Positions 38,326-49,993 of a DNA stretch of 64,000 bases are shown here, piece after piece. The notes beneath the pieces are model-generated. The model made no database searches, was not told where the DNA came from, and worked only from the letters and a program-made list of their open reading frames with translations. Each line of letters begins with the position of its first letter. The first letter of the stretch is position 1. This stretch comes from Hirundichthys speculiger (lineage: Eukaryota > Chordata > Actinopteri > Beloniformes > Exocoetidae), in contig JAGFBZ010000336.1 of assembly GCA_018398805.1 (NCBI GenBank), positions 62,001 to 126,000 on the forward strand. The letters are read 5' to 3'. Position numbers and translations under genes: made by a program.

Positions 38326-38820
38326 CTAAGATTTAACATTTCATATTCAGCATTGTGTGATTTTTGTCATAAATTATGCATAATTGAGAGAAAAAAAAAA
38401 GCTACCAAAGATATTTTAAAATTATGAGGGAAAACTTTAACTAAAATAGCAGGGAAGTTGTCAGTTATAACTACAGACAGGATATTCAGTCTAAATATTC
38501 CCGAGGAGACAGGTCCAGGCGTATAAATATTAGTCAACGTGTCGCTGTTACATACCTCTTTTGCTCTCGATTGACTTCTAGTTTCAGGTCTCTTTTCATC
38601 AGCTTGGAGATTTGTGGCTCAAGAAAAGAAAAGACAAATCATTTTCAACATAAAATTCATCAAAGATTTCAGAATAACACAGCAAACTTAAAACTTAAAA
38701 GAAAACACAACTATGGTTAACAATGGTTTAGAGATGGTGAGAACAAATGTTAGAGACTCGGAGCAGGCGACACAAACTGAGGACTTCATGAACAGCAGAT
38801 CATCACAGAGACTAATGTAC

Positions 38821-38967
38821 CTGTTTTCTGGCAAAGACTGTAAACCAGAAGAGATGAGAGGAGGGAAGAGAGGAGAGAAACAGCTGGACACAGAGAGAAG
38901 AGCAGCTTCCAGCACGAACCACAGTCCTGCAGAGTCTGGTTCACATCTGGATGAAGATCAGTGGAGT
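38821..38967 (-). CDS. Locus E stalk and transmembrane exon
   Basis: 147 nt, phase 1-1; acceptor gatccag, donor gtacat. The stalk DSTDLHPDVNQTLQDCGSC leads into a span made of Leu, Ser, Val, Ala and Cys with no charged residue. The exon ends at VYSLCQKTG. Confidence 0.85.
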
Positions 38968-39463
38968 CTGGATCAAACACAGAGTTGGAAACATGTGTGA
39001 AGGTTTAATTGGTGCGACACTGTTATATAATGCACTGCATTAAGAAATGTTTTTCATTTATCTGTTTTTTTTTTTTTTTACTTTGTTACTTTATGTAACC
39101 AAAAAAAAATGCATTTTGTGATTCTCCTCAGTTATTTATATTTTTTTTGTATTCTGTGCTTGCCACTATTGACCCAAGTGATGGTTATGAAGCCAAAGAT
39201 TAAAACCAAAAATAAAGATTATCTGCTTCAGGTCCGTTTTGTAACTCTGACATCCTGTTGACCAACGAGAATATTTCCTGTGTCTGTTTCATTAGTTGAT
39301 CCTCAATCATTCATTCAAATACTTGAAGAAAGAGTAGCTGTATGTATCACCAGAGGTTTTGGAGAATTGTGGCTTTTATGGAGTAGCTAAAAATAACATT
39401 TATAGTTTTATTTAGTCTGTCAATAGTTTGTATGGGTGTTTAGATTAAGCCTACATGATTGAC

Positions 39464-39590
39464 ATAAAGGGCTGGCGACCTGTCCAGGGTTTACCCCTGC
39501 CTTTCACCCCAAGAGATCTGGGATAGACTCCAGCAGACCCCCGTGAGAGGAATAAGCGGGTATAGATAATGGATGGATGGATGGATGATT
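39464..39590 (+). repeat. SINE-like repeat tail with (GGAT)n
   Basis: 'ctggcgacctgtccagggtt', 'gggatagactccagcag', then 'atggatggatggatgatt'. Inserted in the intron between the V and transmembrane exons of locus E. Confidence 0.75.
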
Positions 39591-40139
39591 GACATAAAAC
39601 AATGGTGTGGTCTAACCACGGTTGATGGAAGGAAAAAAAGATATTCAGCAGTTCCCTGCTTGCACATTGTTCATCCATTTCCCATTTTCTAGATTGTAAA
39701 ACCATCTTAAAACTCGTGAAAGCAACATGCATGGATGGTTCGTACGCATTAAAGGACTGTTGTCACACAGCTGTTTAAATCCATGAGATTTTATATTAAA
39801 GATTTTCTCTGTTCAAACAACACAACACTTGACGAGAAGATGTTTCGCCGACTTGATCTTTAATACACGAATATCAGAGAACATTTCACCAAGGTGACCT
39901 TTTATCCTCTAAAATCTATATTTTTACCCTGTTAATAACAAATATTTATTACTGAATGCTGCTATTTTCACATGTCACTTTACCCATACCACCAGAGTAT
40001 CATTACTACAAATCATTGACTCCCCACTGTTGCATGTATAATATTCACAATCTCACTTATCTCAAGGTTTCTGCCTACTGGTTTATTTTCTTTATTGTGT
40101 AAATACTTGTATATATATTTTCTTTGTACATACTTCATC

Positions 40140-40232
40140 CTGTGTCCCACTCTATGGGGCAGCTTTGAATCTCATGACACTCTGTGTAATGACAATAAAG
40201 GCGTTCTATTTTTATTCTATTCTATTCTAAAT
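40140..40232 (+). repeat. LINE-type 3' tail
   Basis: 'gtgtaatgacaataaaggcg' followed by (TTCTA)n repeats, the usual 3' end of a non-LTR retrotransposon. Lies just 3' of the locus E V exon in its intron. Confidence 0.6.
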
Positions 40233-40275
40233 ATGTTTGTTGTAAGTCACAGATAATTCAGACAAAAGTACTTAC

Positions 40276-40681
40276 CAAGTTTGACTTTTGTTGTGATTTT
40301 GCTGTATTTGTAAATAGTTTTTAGACGAATGTAATCATTCTCTTCCACTATTGAATCTTCAGTTCCGCAGTAGTAGAAGCCCTCATCAGAACCAGAGACG
40401 TTCAGGATTAACAGGTCATAAGAATTAGAAGAAAGGTTCTTCACAAATTCAGTACGGGGAAGTTTCTTTGTCCCATTGCTTTCACGAACAGATGCATCAT
40501 GTTTGAGTTCAGACTTCATATTCAGTATAAGAGTCGGCTGGTTCTCATGGGAGCAGTTCCTGAACCAGACTATATAGACTCCAGTTGATGGTTTACAGTC
40601 ACAGTAGAGTGATGTTGTCTCCAGGTCTGACTTTGACCTCCAACACTGATCCAGAGATCCAGTGACTGCAGGAAAATCCTC
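40276..40681 (-). pseudogene. Locus E V-domain exon with 2-base deletion
   Basis: Acceptor ttctag, donor gtaagt. It reads GFSCSHWISGSVLEVKVRPGD and then NITL, where ACTCTACTG replaces the ACYCTCYACTG seen in loci B and C. The lost CT shifts the frame at the first canonical cysteine. The remaining 100 codons are open in the restored frame and carry Trp, both Cys landmarks and the J-like strand. Confidence 0.88.
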
Positions 40682-41249
40682 CTAGAACAGAAATAAAACC
40701 ATCAAATTATGTTGCCACTATTCTGGGATTTCAGATTGCAACTCAAAGGAAAAAAGACTAATTTGCAACTCAGAAATAATTTTTCAAAGCAGTTTCAGGA
40801 AATTAGTAAGAAAGTAAAAATTACCCAAGAGAACAAGCACAATGATCAGCAGTCCGTCCATGAGTGGTGATGACCTCCACATGAAAGACGGTTTCACAGG
40901 CTTCACTGCTGGGTGTTAAAATCTACGCAGAGTTTTCCGTTAAGGTAGGTCTGGTTGCTGATTGGCCGGTTGAATGGAACATATTGTTCTGTGGCTGCTG
41001 TTGGTCTCTGCCTGCTGTTTTTGAAAAGACCACATCTATAATACTATTTGAGATGAAGCAACTTCCGTAAATTAAAAAAAAAGATTCTAAAATAAAATTT
41101 ACTACACTCCAAATTGAAAAAATGATCTTCTGAGTGAACGAAGCACATTGTACTTTTTTTAACCTGTCATTACAGTTCACTTTACAATGCATTCTAATGC
41201 TTTTCAGTGTTTTTGTGATGCTATAGTAGAAAGCCACCTTGTTCATTCA

Positions 41250-42065
41250 GGCTATGCTCAGAGAGAGAGGGGGCGAGGCAAGGGCGAATCAAGTCCCTGC
41301 AGCATAAACACAGCGAACCCCCTCGGATCACTCTTTTTCTTCTCTTCATCCACCTGATAGCTTCTCTCCTCCGGTTCCACAACTAGCCCACCACGGTTCC
41401 GAGCATCCGGTGGGAGGATCAACTCCAGTCTAACGAAGTGCCCAGCCGAAGGTAACCGACCAGTAACGCTTGCTGAGCCACCGGTAAAAAGGGAAAACTG
41501 GTTAGCCCCTCACGCCCACCACCCAAGCACGAGAAGTACCTGCGTATGCATCGGAACGGTGGCGTGATAGCATGACGTGACCACTCTAGACGCGTTCCAA
41601 AGAAGGAAACCCGGCTGCACCACAATGCTTTAACCTTTCCCCCCTGAGGCTGAGAGAAAACAAGACAAAAGGAACCGCTCATTGCCATAATACCGGCAAA
41701 GGGTACTTGACCAGCGGTTCGGCCGTTATCCAAATCGGCCATCCTCCCCGTCACCACAACGCCATCAATCACCTCCTGAGCAATCCACGTAAAAGGCTCT
41801 TGTGTCAGGGTAGAGATACTTAGCTTAGTCAATGTTTTTCTGTTCGTTATTACATTGCTATTACCATTGAACCCACCGGCGGTCAGCCGCCGCGCATTTA
41901 TCCACGTAACAGACGTGTTTCCTCACCACTGGGTGGTCGTCACACGCCTACTTCCTACTAACAACCTTGAGGTTACGACATTGCCCACCATCTTGAAATG
42001 CCCTATTGTGTGAGTCAGCGGCCATCTTGGTAAGGGAAGAAGTCACCACGTGACCTCGTCCGCCA
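41250..42065. other. GC-rich island of unknown nature
   Basis: Composition is visibly richer in G and C than the neighbours, with many CpGs. On the minus strand 41419-41832 is open for 137 codons (TKLSISTLTQEPFTWIAQEV near the start, later GQVPFAGIMAMSGSF). I do not recognise the protein, and no splice context is evident. The left edge (41262-41285) is purine-rich and CpG-bearing. The right part (41985-42065) repeats 'gccatcttg' and 'cgccatctt'. It could be a retroelement terminal or untranslated region, or a promoter-like CpG island. No function assigned. Confidence 0.35.
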
Positions 42066-42369
42066 TCTTAGAAAACTTCTCACTCTACAACACCAACCTA
42101 GTTTATCTTTTACACACACACACATCCATACCATACATGTATATATATGACACTTTTTCCATTTAATGTTTATTTGCTTATGTTAGTCTAGTTGTCTTTT
42201 AGTCAGTAGATATCTGAATCTTGATTCAAGTGTTTGTTCATCTTAACGCTTGTTAATAAATTCTGATATGTTCTAATGAGAGAAGTTGTTTGTGATTATA
42301 AACAAGCACGTTATATGCACAACACAGGACATGCTAATTTGAAACACCATTTCTGAAGCCTTGATATTG

Positions 42370-43200
42370 TGTGTCTGGCCAGGTGGTCAGCAGCACAGGA
42401 GCACCACAGGGAACTGTACTCTCACCATTCCTCTTTACTCTGGACACCTCAGAAACCCCAGTACTAGTCAGAGTCCTGTCATCTGCAGAAACACTCAGAT
42501 GACTCTGCAGTTGTGGGGTGAATTAGGGATGGACCATAGACGGAATAAATAAAACTGGTGGACCGCTTTGTGGCAGGGTGTGGGAATAGCGATCTCACCT
42601 TAAATATGAACAAGACAAAGTAAGTGATTGTGGATTTTAGTCAGACCAGGAACAGGTCAAACAGCATTTCCATCATGGGAGAAGAAGTGAAGGTGGTGGA
42701 GGAGTGTAAATACCTCAGTTTTCACCTGGACAACAACTGGACTGGAGATACAACAATAATGTTTATAAGAAGAGACAGAAAAGACTTTACTTCTGAAGGA
42801 AGGTTAGGTCCACTGTTTCAGCAAGATGTTGAGTATATTCTACAAGTCTGTTGTGGAGAGTTTAATCCTGTCTGCAGTCGCCTTTTGGGGGAGCAGCATC
42901 AGAGACTTAAAGAAACTGAACAAACTGATAAACATGTCTGTCTTTGTTCTGGAGTCTCTGGAGCTGATGGTTCAAAGGAGGATACTTCATAAAATGAAGA
43001 ACATCATGGACAACCATGAACATCTACAACAATGATTCAGCAACAGAGTCTTCAGATCCGCTGTAACACAGACCGCTACAGGATATCCTTCCTGCCCACA
43101 CCTATAACCATCTACAATGAATCTTTGAAGAGACTTAACGCATAACAGTTACTGCAACAGTTTAATTTGTCTTCAAAGATCAATAAAGTATTTCTGAATT
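42370..43200 (+). pseudogene. LINE reverse transcriptase, 3' fragment
   Basis: Broken frames in one orientation carry the end of a teleost non-LTR reverse transcriptase. There is a QGTVLSPFLFTL-type B block (42400-42445), 'FRNPSTSQS', then KTK-x-MIVDFSQTRNRSNSISI (about 42610-42680) with EEVKVVEECKYLSFHLDN. Later comes 'MLSIFYKSVVESLILSAVAFWGSS' in a shifted frame, then SIRDLKKLNKLI. The catalytic D-D box after 'QMTLQLWG' is corrupted. The 3' end at 43185-43200 reads 'caataaagtatttctgaatt', a LINE-like tail. Truncated at the 5' end and full of frame breaks. Confidence 0.8.
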
Positions 43201-43409
43201 AAATCACCAGTTTATCAGTCTGGAGTTGGAAATCGCAGGATCATTGAAATATTCCCTTAGCAGTTCATCAACATCACCAGATCTATATCTGAATATAACT
43301 TACTTAACACTTGTGTTATACTTTGTGTGTTTATTTATTCTGCACTGAATGTGCTGTGTAGATTAAAATAGTAATGAGACTGTACATTCATCTGCACATT
43401 TGTTTCTTT

Positions 43410-43660
43410 TGCATGGTAGCCTCTGCAGTCATGCAAGTTCAGCATGCAAATATGCTGTTGTGGGTTTCCTGTGAGTTTTGTCACTTAAAAAGTGTCAAAG
43501 GCTGGTTAAGAATTCTATCTTCGCTTCTTGGAAACAATGCAGCAGATGTATCATTCATTTACAAGCTACTGAGAGAGCTGTTCTTTTTATAAGTTGTCCT
43601 TCATGCATATTTATTGAGCTCATTTCTCTGTTAAAGAATCACCTCCTACAAAACAATTTC
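43410..43660 (-). repeat. Unit-associated upstream segment, locus E side
   Basis: 'gtgggtttcctgtgagttttgtcac', then 'gagctcatttctctgttaaagaatcacc', matching 4225-4480 and 8545-8800. It lies about 2.6 kb 5' of the locus E signal exon. Confidence 0.55.
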
Positions 43661-43959
43661 TGAGATTTTCTACAGAGAGGTTTTAGCAGGTGGCCATTTT
43701 GAGAAAAAACACTGTGGTGTTATCAAAAATAAATAATAGAATGGCATCAAAAATATTTTTGTGTTGGATTTACTTTGATGCTGAGGGTCATAGTGCTGCT
43801 GTATCTCTTTACTTCAAGTCTGCCTCTTGGTCACGGGGTGGAACATTATGGGTGAATATTAATAGATATTAAAAAATGTTAATATACATATTCTTGTACA
43901 TGTCATATACACACACGCATGTATTTACACACCTGTACATGTACCTTGTGTCATGGTTT

Positions 43960-44340
43960 GCAGTGGAGGTTAAGGGAGAACCCAAAAGGCAGGAGTTCAA
44001 AACAAAAGGTTTATTTAACAAAAACCAAAAATCCAAAAACACAAAGCTAACTTATATTCCAGAACCAGGGTGAAGAGCAGGATGACAAGAAAGGAAACAG
44101 GCAGGATTGCAAACACAAACATCAACTAATGGACCCATCCAGACAGGGGAAATGACAAAACATAAGTAAAGAGGGGAACAAACAAGAGGCAGGTGCAGAC
44201 AATCAGGTTAACTAGAGGGAGGAAGTAAAGCAGAAAACAAAGAAGACAAGACAGACCTTTCAAAGTAAAATAGGAACCACTAAAGACAGGGAGAGACTCC
44301 AACTTCACAAAAACACACAGAACTCCTGTCATGGCCGACC
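43960..44340 (+). repeat. Interspersed repeat shared with 4708-5035
   Basis: Homologous blocks: 'agggagaacccaaaaggcag', 'ggtgcagacaatcagg', 'gacctttcaaagtaaaatagg'. Non-coding. Confidence 0.5.
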
Positions 44341-44790
44341 CAGGCAGAGGGCAGACAGTTCAGGCAGGTGGCCACAGCACCGGGCAGGTGGCAGAGACAG
44401 TTTGGCGCGCGGGCGCGAGCAAGGAGGTGACGAGGCAGGCGGCCCGCAATGCTGTACGGGAGCCTGGAAGTGAAGTGGCACCAGATGGAAACTAAGGACT
44501 GACGAGGTGGCGGCTGTTTCTCCGGCAAGGGCTGAGGCGGCGTCGACTGCCCTGGAGACCAGATCGGGAGAGCGGGAGAGCCACCTCGAATGGGGAGAGC
44601 AGGAGAGCACGTCAACCACCTTGGAGACGGGATCGGGAGAGCGTGATAGTGTGTCAACTACCTCAGACACAGGAGACGGAATGGCACCAGAAACCACCTT
44701 GGGAGCTCATGTTAAACCCACCAGCTCCTCCCTGCACCTCATCAGGTCGGATTGTAGAGACCTGATGGCTGGCAGGGTAAGGAGCTTCTT
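44330..44790. repeat. GC-rich, internally repetitive stretch
   Basis: Built from variants of 'gagaccagatcgggagagcg', 'gggagagcaggagagc' and 'ggagacgggatcgggagagcg'. Open frames on both strands (44280-44657 minus, 44507-44995 plus) are Ser/Thr/Glu or Pro/Ser repeats and not credible genes. It follows directly on the preceding repeat and may be its 3' part. Confidence 0.45.
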
Positions 44791-45423
44791 CTACCATGGG
44801 CTCCCTGCTTGTTCAATGACTTATGTATGGCAGACTCAGTTCAGTATTATTAAGTATTTACCTATTACTCACAGGGTTCTTCTTTACTTCTTCGTTGTGC
44901 ACTTGACTGAGTGGCATCAAGGCATAGTAATCCCAGTACTAAACTGTCTCCCTTTATTGTTTAACTGTGGACTGGTGGCTGCCTGGAAACTTTGAGATTA
45001 CTTTGTTTCCCCATCCAGTCTTTTATGATCTCCTTTTTATAAACCACCTTATAACACACACTGCACTTTACTTTTAGTCCCACCAAAGGTTGATGTGGCC
45101 TGTGTATGCAAGTGTTCACACTGAAGCCCTCACTCTGTGATCAGCTGGCAACCCAGGAGACATTTTTCTTTTTTAGCCGGGACCAATCTTTGATTATTTC
45201 CACCACAGCTAAAATACTTGTCAAATTTTGATGTGCAGCACCCACGTGAAGGAGACGTGCTAAGAAGGAGCTGTAGTGACAGGACTAATGTCCTTTATTC
45301 AACGCAAGGCATTGACAAGGCAGGATATCCAAAAAAAAAAAGAAAAGAAAAGACAAAGAAGGCACCAGGAGCAAAGACGCATGAGGGGAAACACCACCAG
45401 GCACAAAAGGGAAACTAATATGT

Positions 45424-45700
45424 AGGGCCCTTTCTTCCGCCAGATCTCCTACAGCCGCTATTAAGGGATAGCGGGTAGCGAGAGGGGCGTTCCCCTGCTA
45501 TCCCACCTGCAGCAACTGCTATATTATGCATAGGAGTGGTTAGGGCGTTCCACCTGTTAAACCAATCAGTGCGTCAGTAGCCATTGCCTTTAAAGAGCAG
45601 GTTGTGCTACCCGCAAACCGCTATGGAGCGTCTTTTCATCCAGATCAGAGCAGGCTTTGTGCGCAGTGTACAATCAGGGCCATAGTCTCAAAAGCAGATG
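45424..45700 (+). repeat. Interspersed repeat, copy 2 of 3
   Basis: 'attaagggatagcgggtagc', 'aggagtggttagggcgttcc', 'gctacccgcaaaccgctatg', then 'gagcgtcttttcatccagatc'. Matches 61950-62245 in the opposite orientation and 3629-3815 in the same orientation. Confidence 0.65.
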
Positions 45701-45902
45701 ATACAATGAGACCTTGGTGACAACAATCAGTGAAGACAACAGGACACAGAAGCGGACAGGGAGGAGCGTAACTGAACACAGAACAGGTCTGACAAATGGA
45801 GCAAGAAAACCAAAAAATCCTTCCAAAAACAAGACCAAAAAAGCACGATCCCTGAAAGTAGAAACACACACAGAACACAACACAGGAAAGCCAGCAGAGA
45901 TC

Positions 45903-46100
45903 ACCAGTCCAGGTCCTGGAGGGCCGCTGTCCTGGATGTCTTACATGTTTCCCTGCTCCAACACATCTTTTTAAAATGGATGGATCACCAGCAGCTTGTC
46001 GTCAAGCTCTGCACACATGTCTGTTATTGGAGCAGAGAAAGACCTAGAACGATGGATGTCCAGATGTCCCTTCAGGACCTGGACTGGGAAACACGGCCCT
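45903..46100. mobile_element. Palindromic MITE
   Basis: The left end 'cagtccaggtcctggagggcc' is matched by the inverted right end 'aggacctggactggga', with 'tgtttccctgctccaacaca' inside. This is a common short teleost DNA element. A half copy is at 55500-55665. Confidence 0.6.
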
Positions 46101-46138
46101 AGAACATGACACTACTAAATACTTTCAACCTTGCATAC

Positions 46139-46180
46139 AGTACCGATCAAAAGTTTTGACTCACTAACAACCACATTTAA
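46139..46180. mobile_element. Tc1/mariner-type terminal repeat remnant
   Basis: 'acagtaccgatcaaaagttttgactcac' resembles the terminal repeat of a common fish Tc1 group ('tacagtaccagtcaaaagtt'). I did not find a matching right end, so this is a solo fragment. Confidence 0.4.
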
Positions 46181-46559
46181 ATTTGTGTATCTAAACCTTT
46201 GGCTCATGCTGTGTATATAATGATAAGACTAAATAAATACAAATACAGAGTGATAATAACTGATGCTGACAGTACAATTCTGCTTTCTTTTTGTCATGGT
46301 TTTGTCCTGTTTTATTTTCAGTTCTTTGCCCGTTTGTGCTATTTGTCTTTGCCAATTCTCGCATTTGTGCCAGATTTGTGTGAGTTCTCTCACATTTTTC
46401 CAAGTTTTGACCCTTTTTTTTACTTTTCCAGCCTCAACGTTTGCATCTAGTTTGAACCAGGCTTGGCTGCTGCTTTTGGTTATGACTCCCTTGACTTTAT
46501 TTTTTTCAGCTAATTCAATGCTCCGCACATTTTTGTCCATTCACGGACAACTAATCATA

Positions 46560-47930
46560 GCCGTTTTGACTGACAAAACTTTAAATCCTGAACCCCACTA
46601 CTGTGTCATTCATACCGTGTGTTCTTCTGTGGTGATTAACATAAGTGGCTCCGATTCAAATCTGTCAGCTGACCAAACACTGAGGCTTTGCAAATATGGG
46701 ACACACAGATGACACTATTGGACACCATCTACATGGAAATGCCTTTCATGAGTCTGTGTGTTAGCTTAATAGACAACTGGATAAATGCTCTCTAGAAATA
46801 AGAACATGAGAGTCTTTGAGAAGTAAAGATGAACAGAGGAGCTCTAGCTTGTGGCCTCCAGTGGAAATGTATATAATACAATATAGAGGCACATGAGCAA
46901 CAAAAAAAGAGTTGCATTAGTCAGATATTCAAGTAATAGTCATACTTGCAGTCAATGCAATCAAGGAAAAGTTAATGAAATGGTTTATAACACAGTTCTG
47001 CTCAGAGACTGCAGTTACTGAGAAGGAATCTTGTGAAAACTGCTCATGTTTTTCTGTTTCTCCTACATCTCAAGTTCGGCTGCATGCGCTGGACGTCAGT
47101 TGTTTTCACCATACTATTTTGATGCGAAACACTACATGTGTTACCCAGAGGATTATCAGCTTTAGAGCTTGCAGTTCAAGCCCCTCTGCACCATCATGTA
47201 CAGACGAAGGTCTGCAGAAACCACAAACTGTTTCCATCCTGCCACCCTGTCAGTCGGCCTCTGTTAGAGGCCGTATATATTCTTTGTAGGTGTGTCTGTC
47301 TAGGTGTGAAAATATTTTGTGATCGCTTCTGCAGTTACACAGGAAACCACTTGCTCAGGCCACTGGAACATTGTGAACATTTGAGATGTGTAGTTCATTA
47401 GAATAGTGTCATTGTGATGACACTCGCTTCATTCTGTTGCTCTTTATTCTTATTGGACTTGGACAGTGTACTGATACTGCACTCTGTTTTTTAGTCTTGC
47501 ACTACTACTATAAATAAAAATACTGCAAATATAATTTTAAAATTTTTCAACCTGCTACTTCTCATGAAATGCAAGGTATTGTTTTAAAATAAGAAAGCCT
47601 CAGTAGCCTGGGCAAAAGAAGGAGCTATGAGCTAAGAGTGCACAGAGTTCGAGCTGTAGCGTTGCATCGATGGAGATGCAAATTTGAACTGCGTTGCAAA
47701 GTGATCCCCTGTGGGGAGGAAGCAAAAGTTAATTCACCCGTGCACTGTTAAATAGTGGTGTTGGAAATGTAAAGGAACTTTTTTATAAAGCTAAAGTCAG
47801 GGCATCAAAACACTGAGAATAACCCTGCCTTCAAATAGATCTATAATCTCATAGTTCAAAGGCAAAGTTGTGTTACATCTCAATCTTATATGTGACAAAT
47901 GTTTTTCATTTGACAAAAGATATGCATCTC
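46560..47930. other. No gene recognised
   Basis: Ordinary intergenic sequence. A frame at 46975-47289 has no known motif. Around 47600-47720 a non-repeating stretch with 'gttcgagctgtag' hints at a tRNA-like SINE box B, but this is too weak to call. Confidence 0.35.
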
Positions 47931-48314
47931 CAGCTCTAAAAATATTGAGATGGTGTATAAAAGGTAATGATTTTCAAATCTCATGAACCCATATTTTGTT
48001 CCCCATGGAACATAAAGAATATATCAGATGTTGAAACAGACATTAGCTCATCTTAACTTTGATGGGAGCAACACAAATGCTTTCATTTAGACGGTTCAGC
48101 ACTTAAACTCTTTTACAATGAAACCACATGTCTGATGCAGTGTGGTATTGTCTTGCTAAAAGATGCAAGGCCTTCCCTGAAAAGACATTTGCATGGGAGC
48201 ATATCTTGCTCTTCAACATGTGTATATCTTTTAGGACTCATTTTCCCCTTCCAGATGTGCAAACTGCCCATTGACATCACTGCACACCCATACCATCAGA
48301 GATGAAACTGAAAC

Positions 48315-48465
48315 ATTTTGCCATCCATCCATCCATCCATCCATCCATCCATCCATCATCTATGCCTGTTTAATCCTCTGCAGGGTCACGGGGATCTGCT
48401 GGAGTCTATCCCAGCTCTCTTCGGGTAAAAGGCAGGGGTCCACCCTGGACAGGTTGTAGATTTTG
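48315..48465 (-). repeat. SINE-like repeat with (ATCC)n
   Basis: Reverse orientation of the 36.5 and 39.5 kb copies: (CATC)n at 48324-48358, then 'gggatctgctggagtctatccc' and 'ggtccaccctggacaggt'. It interrupts the flanking element relic. Confidence 0.75.
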
Positions 48466-48489
48466 CTATTTCAAGGAAAATATTAGTTC

Positions 48490-49020
48490 ATTTTAACTTT
48501 GATGGCAGCAACACAGCTCAAAAATAGTTGGAACAGGGACAACAAAAGGCTGGAAAAGTAATTGGTGCAAATTAAACATAAATGGAAGAGCATTTGACAG
48601 CTTGTTAACTTAATTGGCAACAAGTCAGTAACATAACTGGGTATAAAGGGATCATTTCAGAGAGGCTGAGCATCTCATGGACCGTCCAGCTTGTTATCAG
48701 CAGAGAGTTAAAAAGTCTGCATCTCTGATGATATTCGGCTGCATTAGTACCTATGGCATGGCCAGCTCACACATCTGGAAAGGCTCCATCAATGCAGAAG
48801 ACGACAATGAGATGCACCCATCCAGACATTCACTTCTCCTTCAGGGAAGGCCTTGCACATTGCATTTCAGCAAGACAATGCTCAGCCACATGTTGCCCCC
48901 ATCACAACTGCATGGCTTCACAGGAGAAGAGTCCAGGTGCTGACCTGGACTTCCTGCAGTCCAGACTTTTCATCAACAGAAAACATTAGGGGTATCATAA
49001 AATGAAAAATCCAGCAACGA
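48490..49020 (+). pseudogene. Tc1-type transposase relic within a decayed DNA element
   Basis: In broken frames: MIFGCISTYGMASSHIWKGS, then 'ASINAEDD', 'LLLQGRP', an F-Q-Q-D-N-A-Q-P-H motif (about 48865-48890, the second catalytic Asp), 'TTAWLHRRRV', and S-P-D-F-x-x-x-E-N-I (about 48958-48990, the third acidic position). This order (W/F-G-C-I, QQDNA, SPD...EN) is that of Tc1-like transposases. The preceding 47930-48230 and 48490-48660 look like its non-coding 5' part, split by the SINE-like insertion. Confidence 0.65.
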
Positions 49021-49993
49021 AGGTCCAGGATTGTTGAGCAGCTAGAATCCTGCAATGCCAACAATATGCATGGGCACGAGTTCAGAGTGTTGTTTTTATT
49101 TTTATATCGGCAGTAAATCCGCTTTTCAGCAAAAGTCTCGCCTCCGTCTGGTCCCCTTGTGCTACTACTAAACAGAGAGACAGATAAATGATGTGGAGCG
49201 ACTGTGACCATGTCCCCCTCCTTGGCAGCTGAGCAGCAACCACATCCCACCATCACAGCCTTTTGTTCTTGTTTAACCTTGTTCTTTTTCTTTTCGAACT
49301 CATAAACAACTGTATGCTCATGAGCAACTGCCAGCTTTATGAGCCCACGAACAAGAACCTATTAGTGGGTTGCTTAGTTGGTAGATGAGTCCCATGACTC
49401 CCCTTGGTTTAAGCATTTCTCTCTGTGTGTGCTGACTTGCTTTTCTATGAAAATGTGTCTCTGTGATTGTCTGTTTGATGTTTGTTTGTGCACGTGTGTG
49501 TATATTTGTGCTGAATACCTGGATGGATGTTTACATTATACAATGACACACACAAGGTCAGCACTAACCTGCAATAAAGCACCTGCTAATGCCACTTTTG
49601 CTGCCAGTTTTTAACCTTGCATTACCTTTAATGGCCATTGGGTGGCGATGTGGGTATTTGTTGAGGCCGTCAGAGGCGCACTGCCTGTTCAGCACTCCCA
49701 TCACACTGAGTCACTGTACAGTGCTATCCACAGCTCTGTAGAGGGTGTTTTATATTAATTACGTCTGACTGGTGAAAATGACTTAGGCATAACAAGAAAA
49801 AATATTATTGAGCCAAATCAGAGAGGTATAAATTATTCAGTGACATTTAAGGCATTAAGACAAAAAAGTAGACTTGATAACAGCTTTGTCTTATATTTTT
49901 AGCTCTGTGATCACACTTGGTCTCTTGTCTTTTTTTGTGAGTTTAATTAGTGGCACTTTCACTCCGATTTAAAAAAAATCTTAACTTGTTCAG

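Larger units (their letters stand above)
38203..40861 (-). pseudogene. Locus E: ITIM-type Ig receptor, intact except one 2-base deletion
   Basis: Exons: 40825-40861 (signal, MDGLLIIVLVLLG), 40276-40681 (V), 38821-38967 (stalk and span), 38556-38617 (linker), 38203-38325 (tail). GT/AG ends and phases 1-1-1-0 hold throughout. The V exon is 406 nt where 408 is needed: two bases are missing between NITL and CDC, giving a premature TGA. All other V landmarks (VWFRNCSHENQPTLIL, NVSGSDEGFYYCGTE, YKYSKITTKVKLG) are open. The rest is intact: a 49-codon span exon ending LLVYSLCQKTG, a 20-residue charged linker, and a 40-residue tail with VCYAAL and STYSAI 26 residues apart. The intended product is about 258 residues. 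It is either a recent pseudogene or a gene carrying a sequencing error; the same gap in locus D favours a real lesion. Confidence 0.85.

Noticed and set aside
38713..39000. A 95-codon plus-strand frame, and the similar one at 30382-30774
   Set aside because: Both are antisense to the transmembrane exons of loci E and D.
44280..44995. Long frames on both strands in a GC-rich stretch
   Set aside because: Low-complexity translations of an internal repeat, with no domain.
47600..47720. Possible tRNA-derived SINE or tRNA gene
   Set aside because: Only a weak box-B-like 'gttcgagctg'; no cloverleaf could be drawn.
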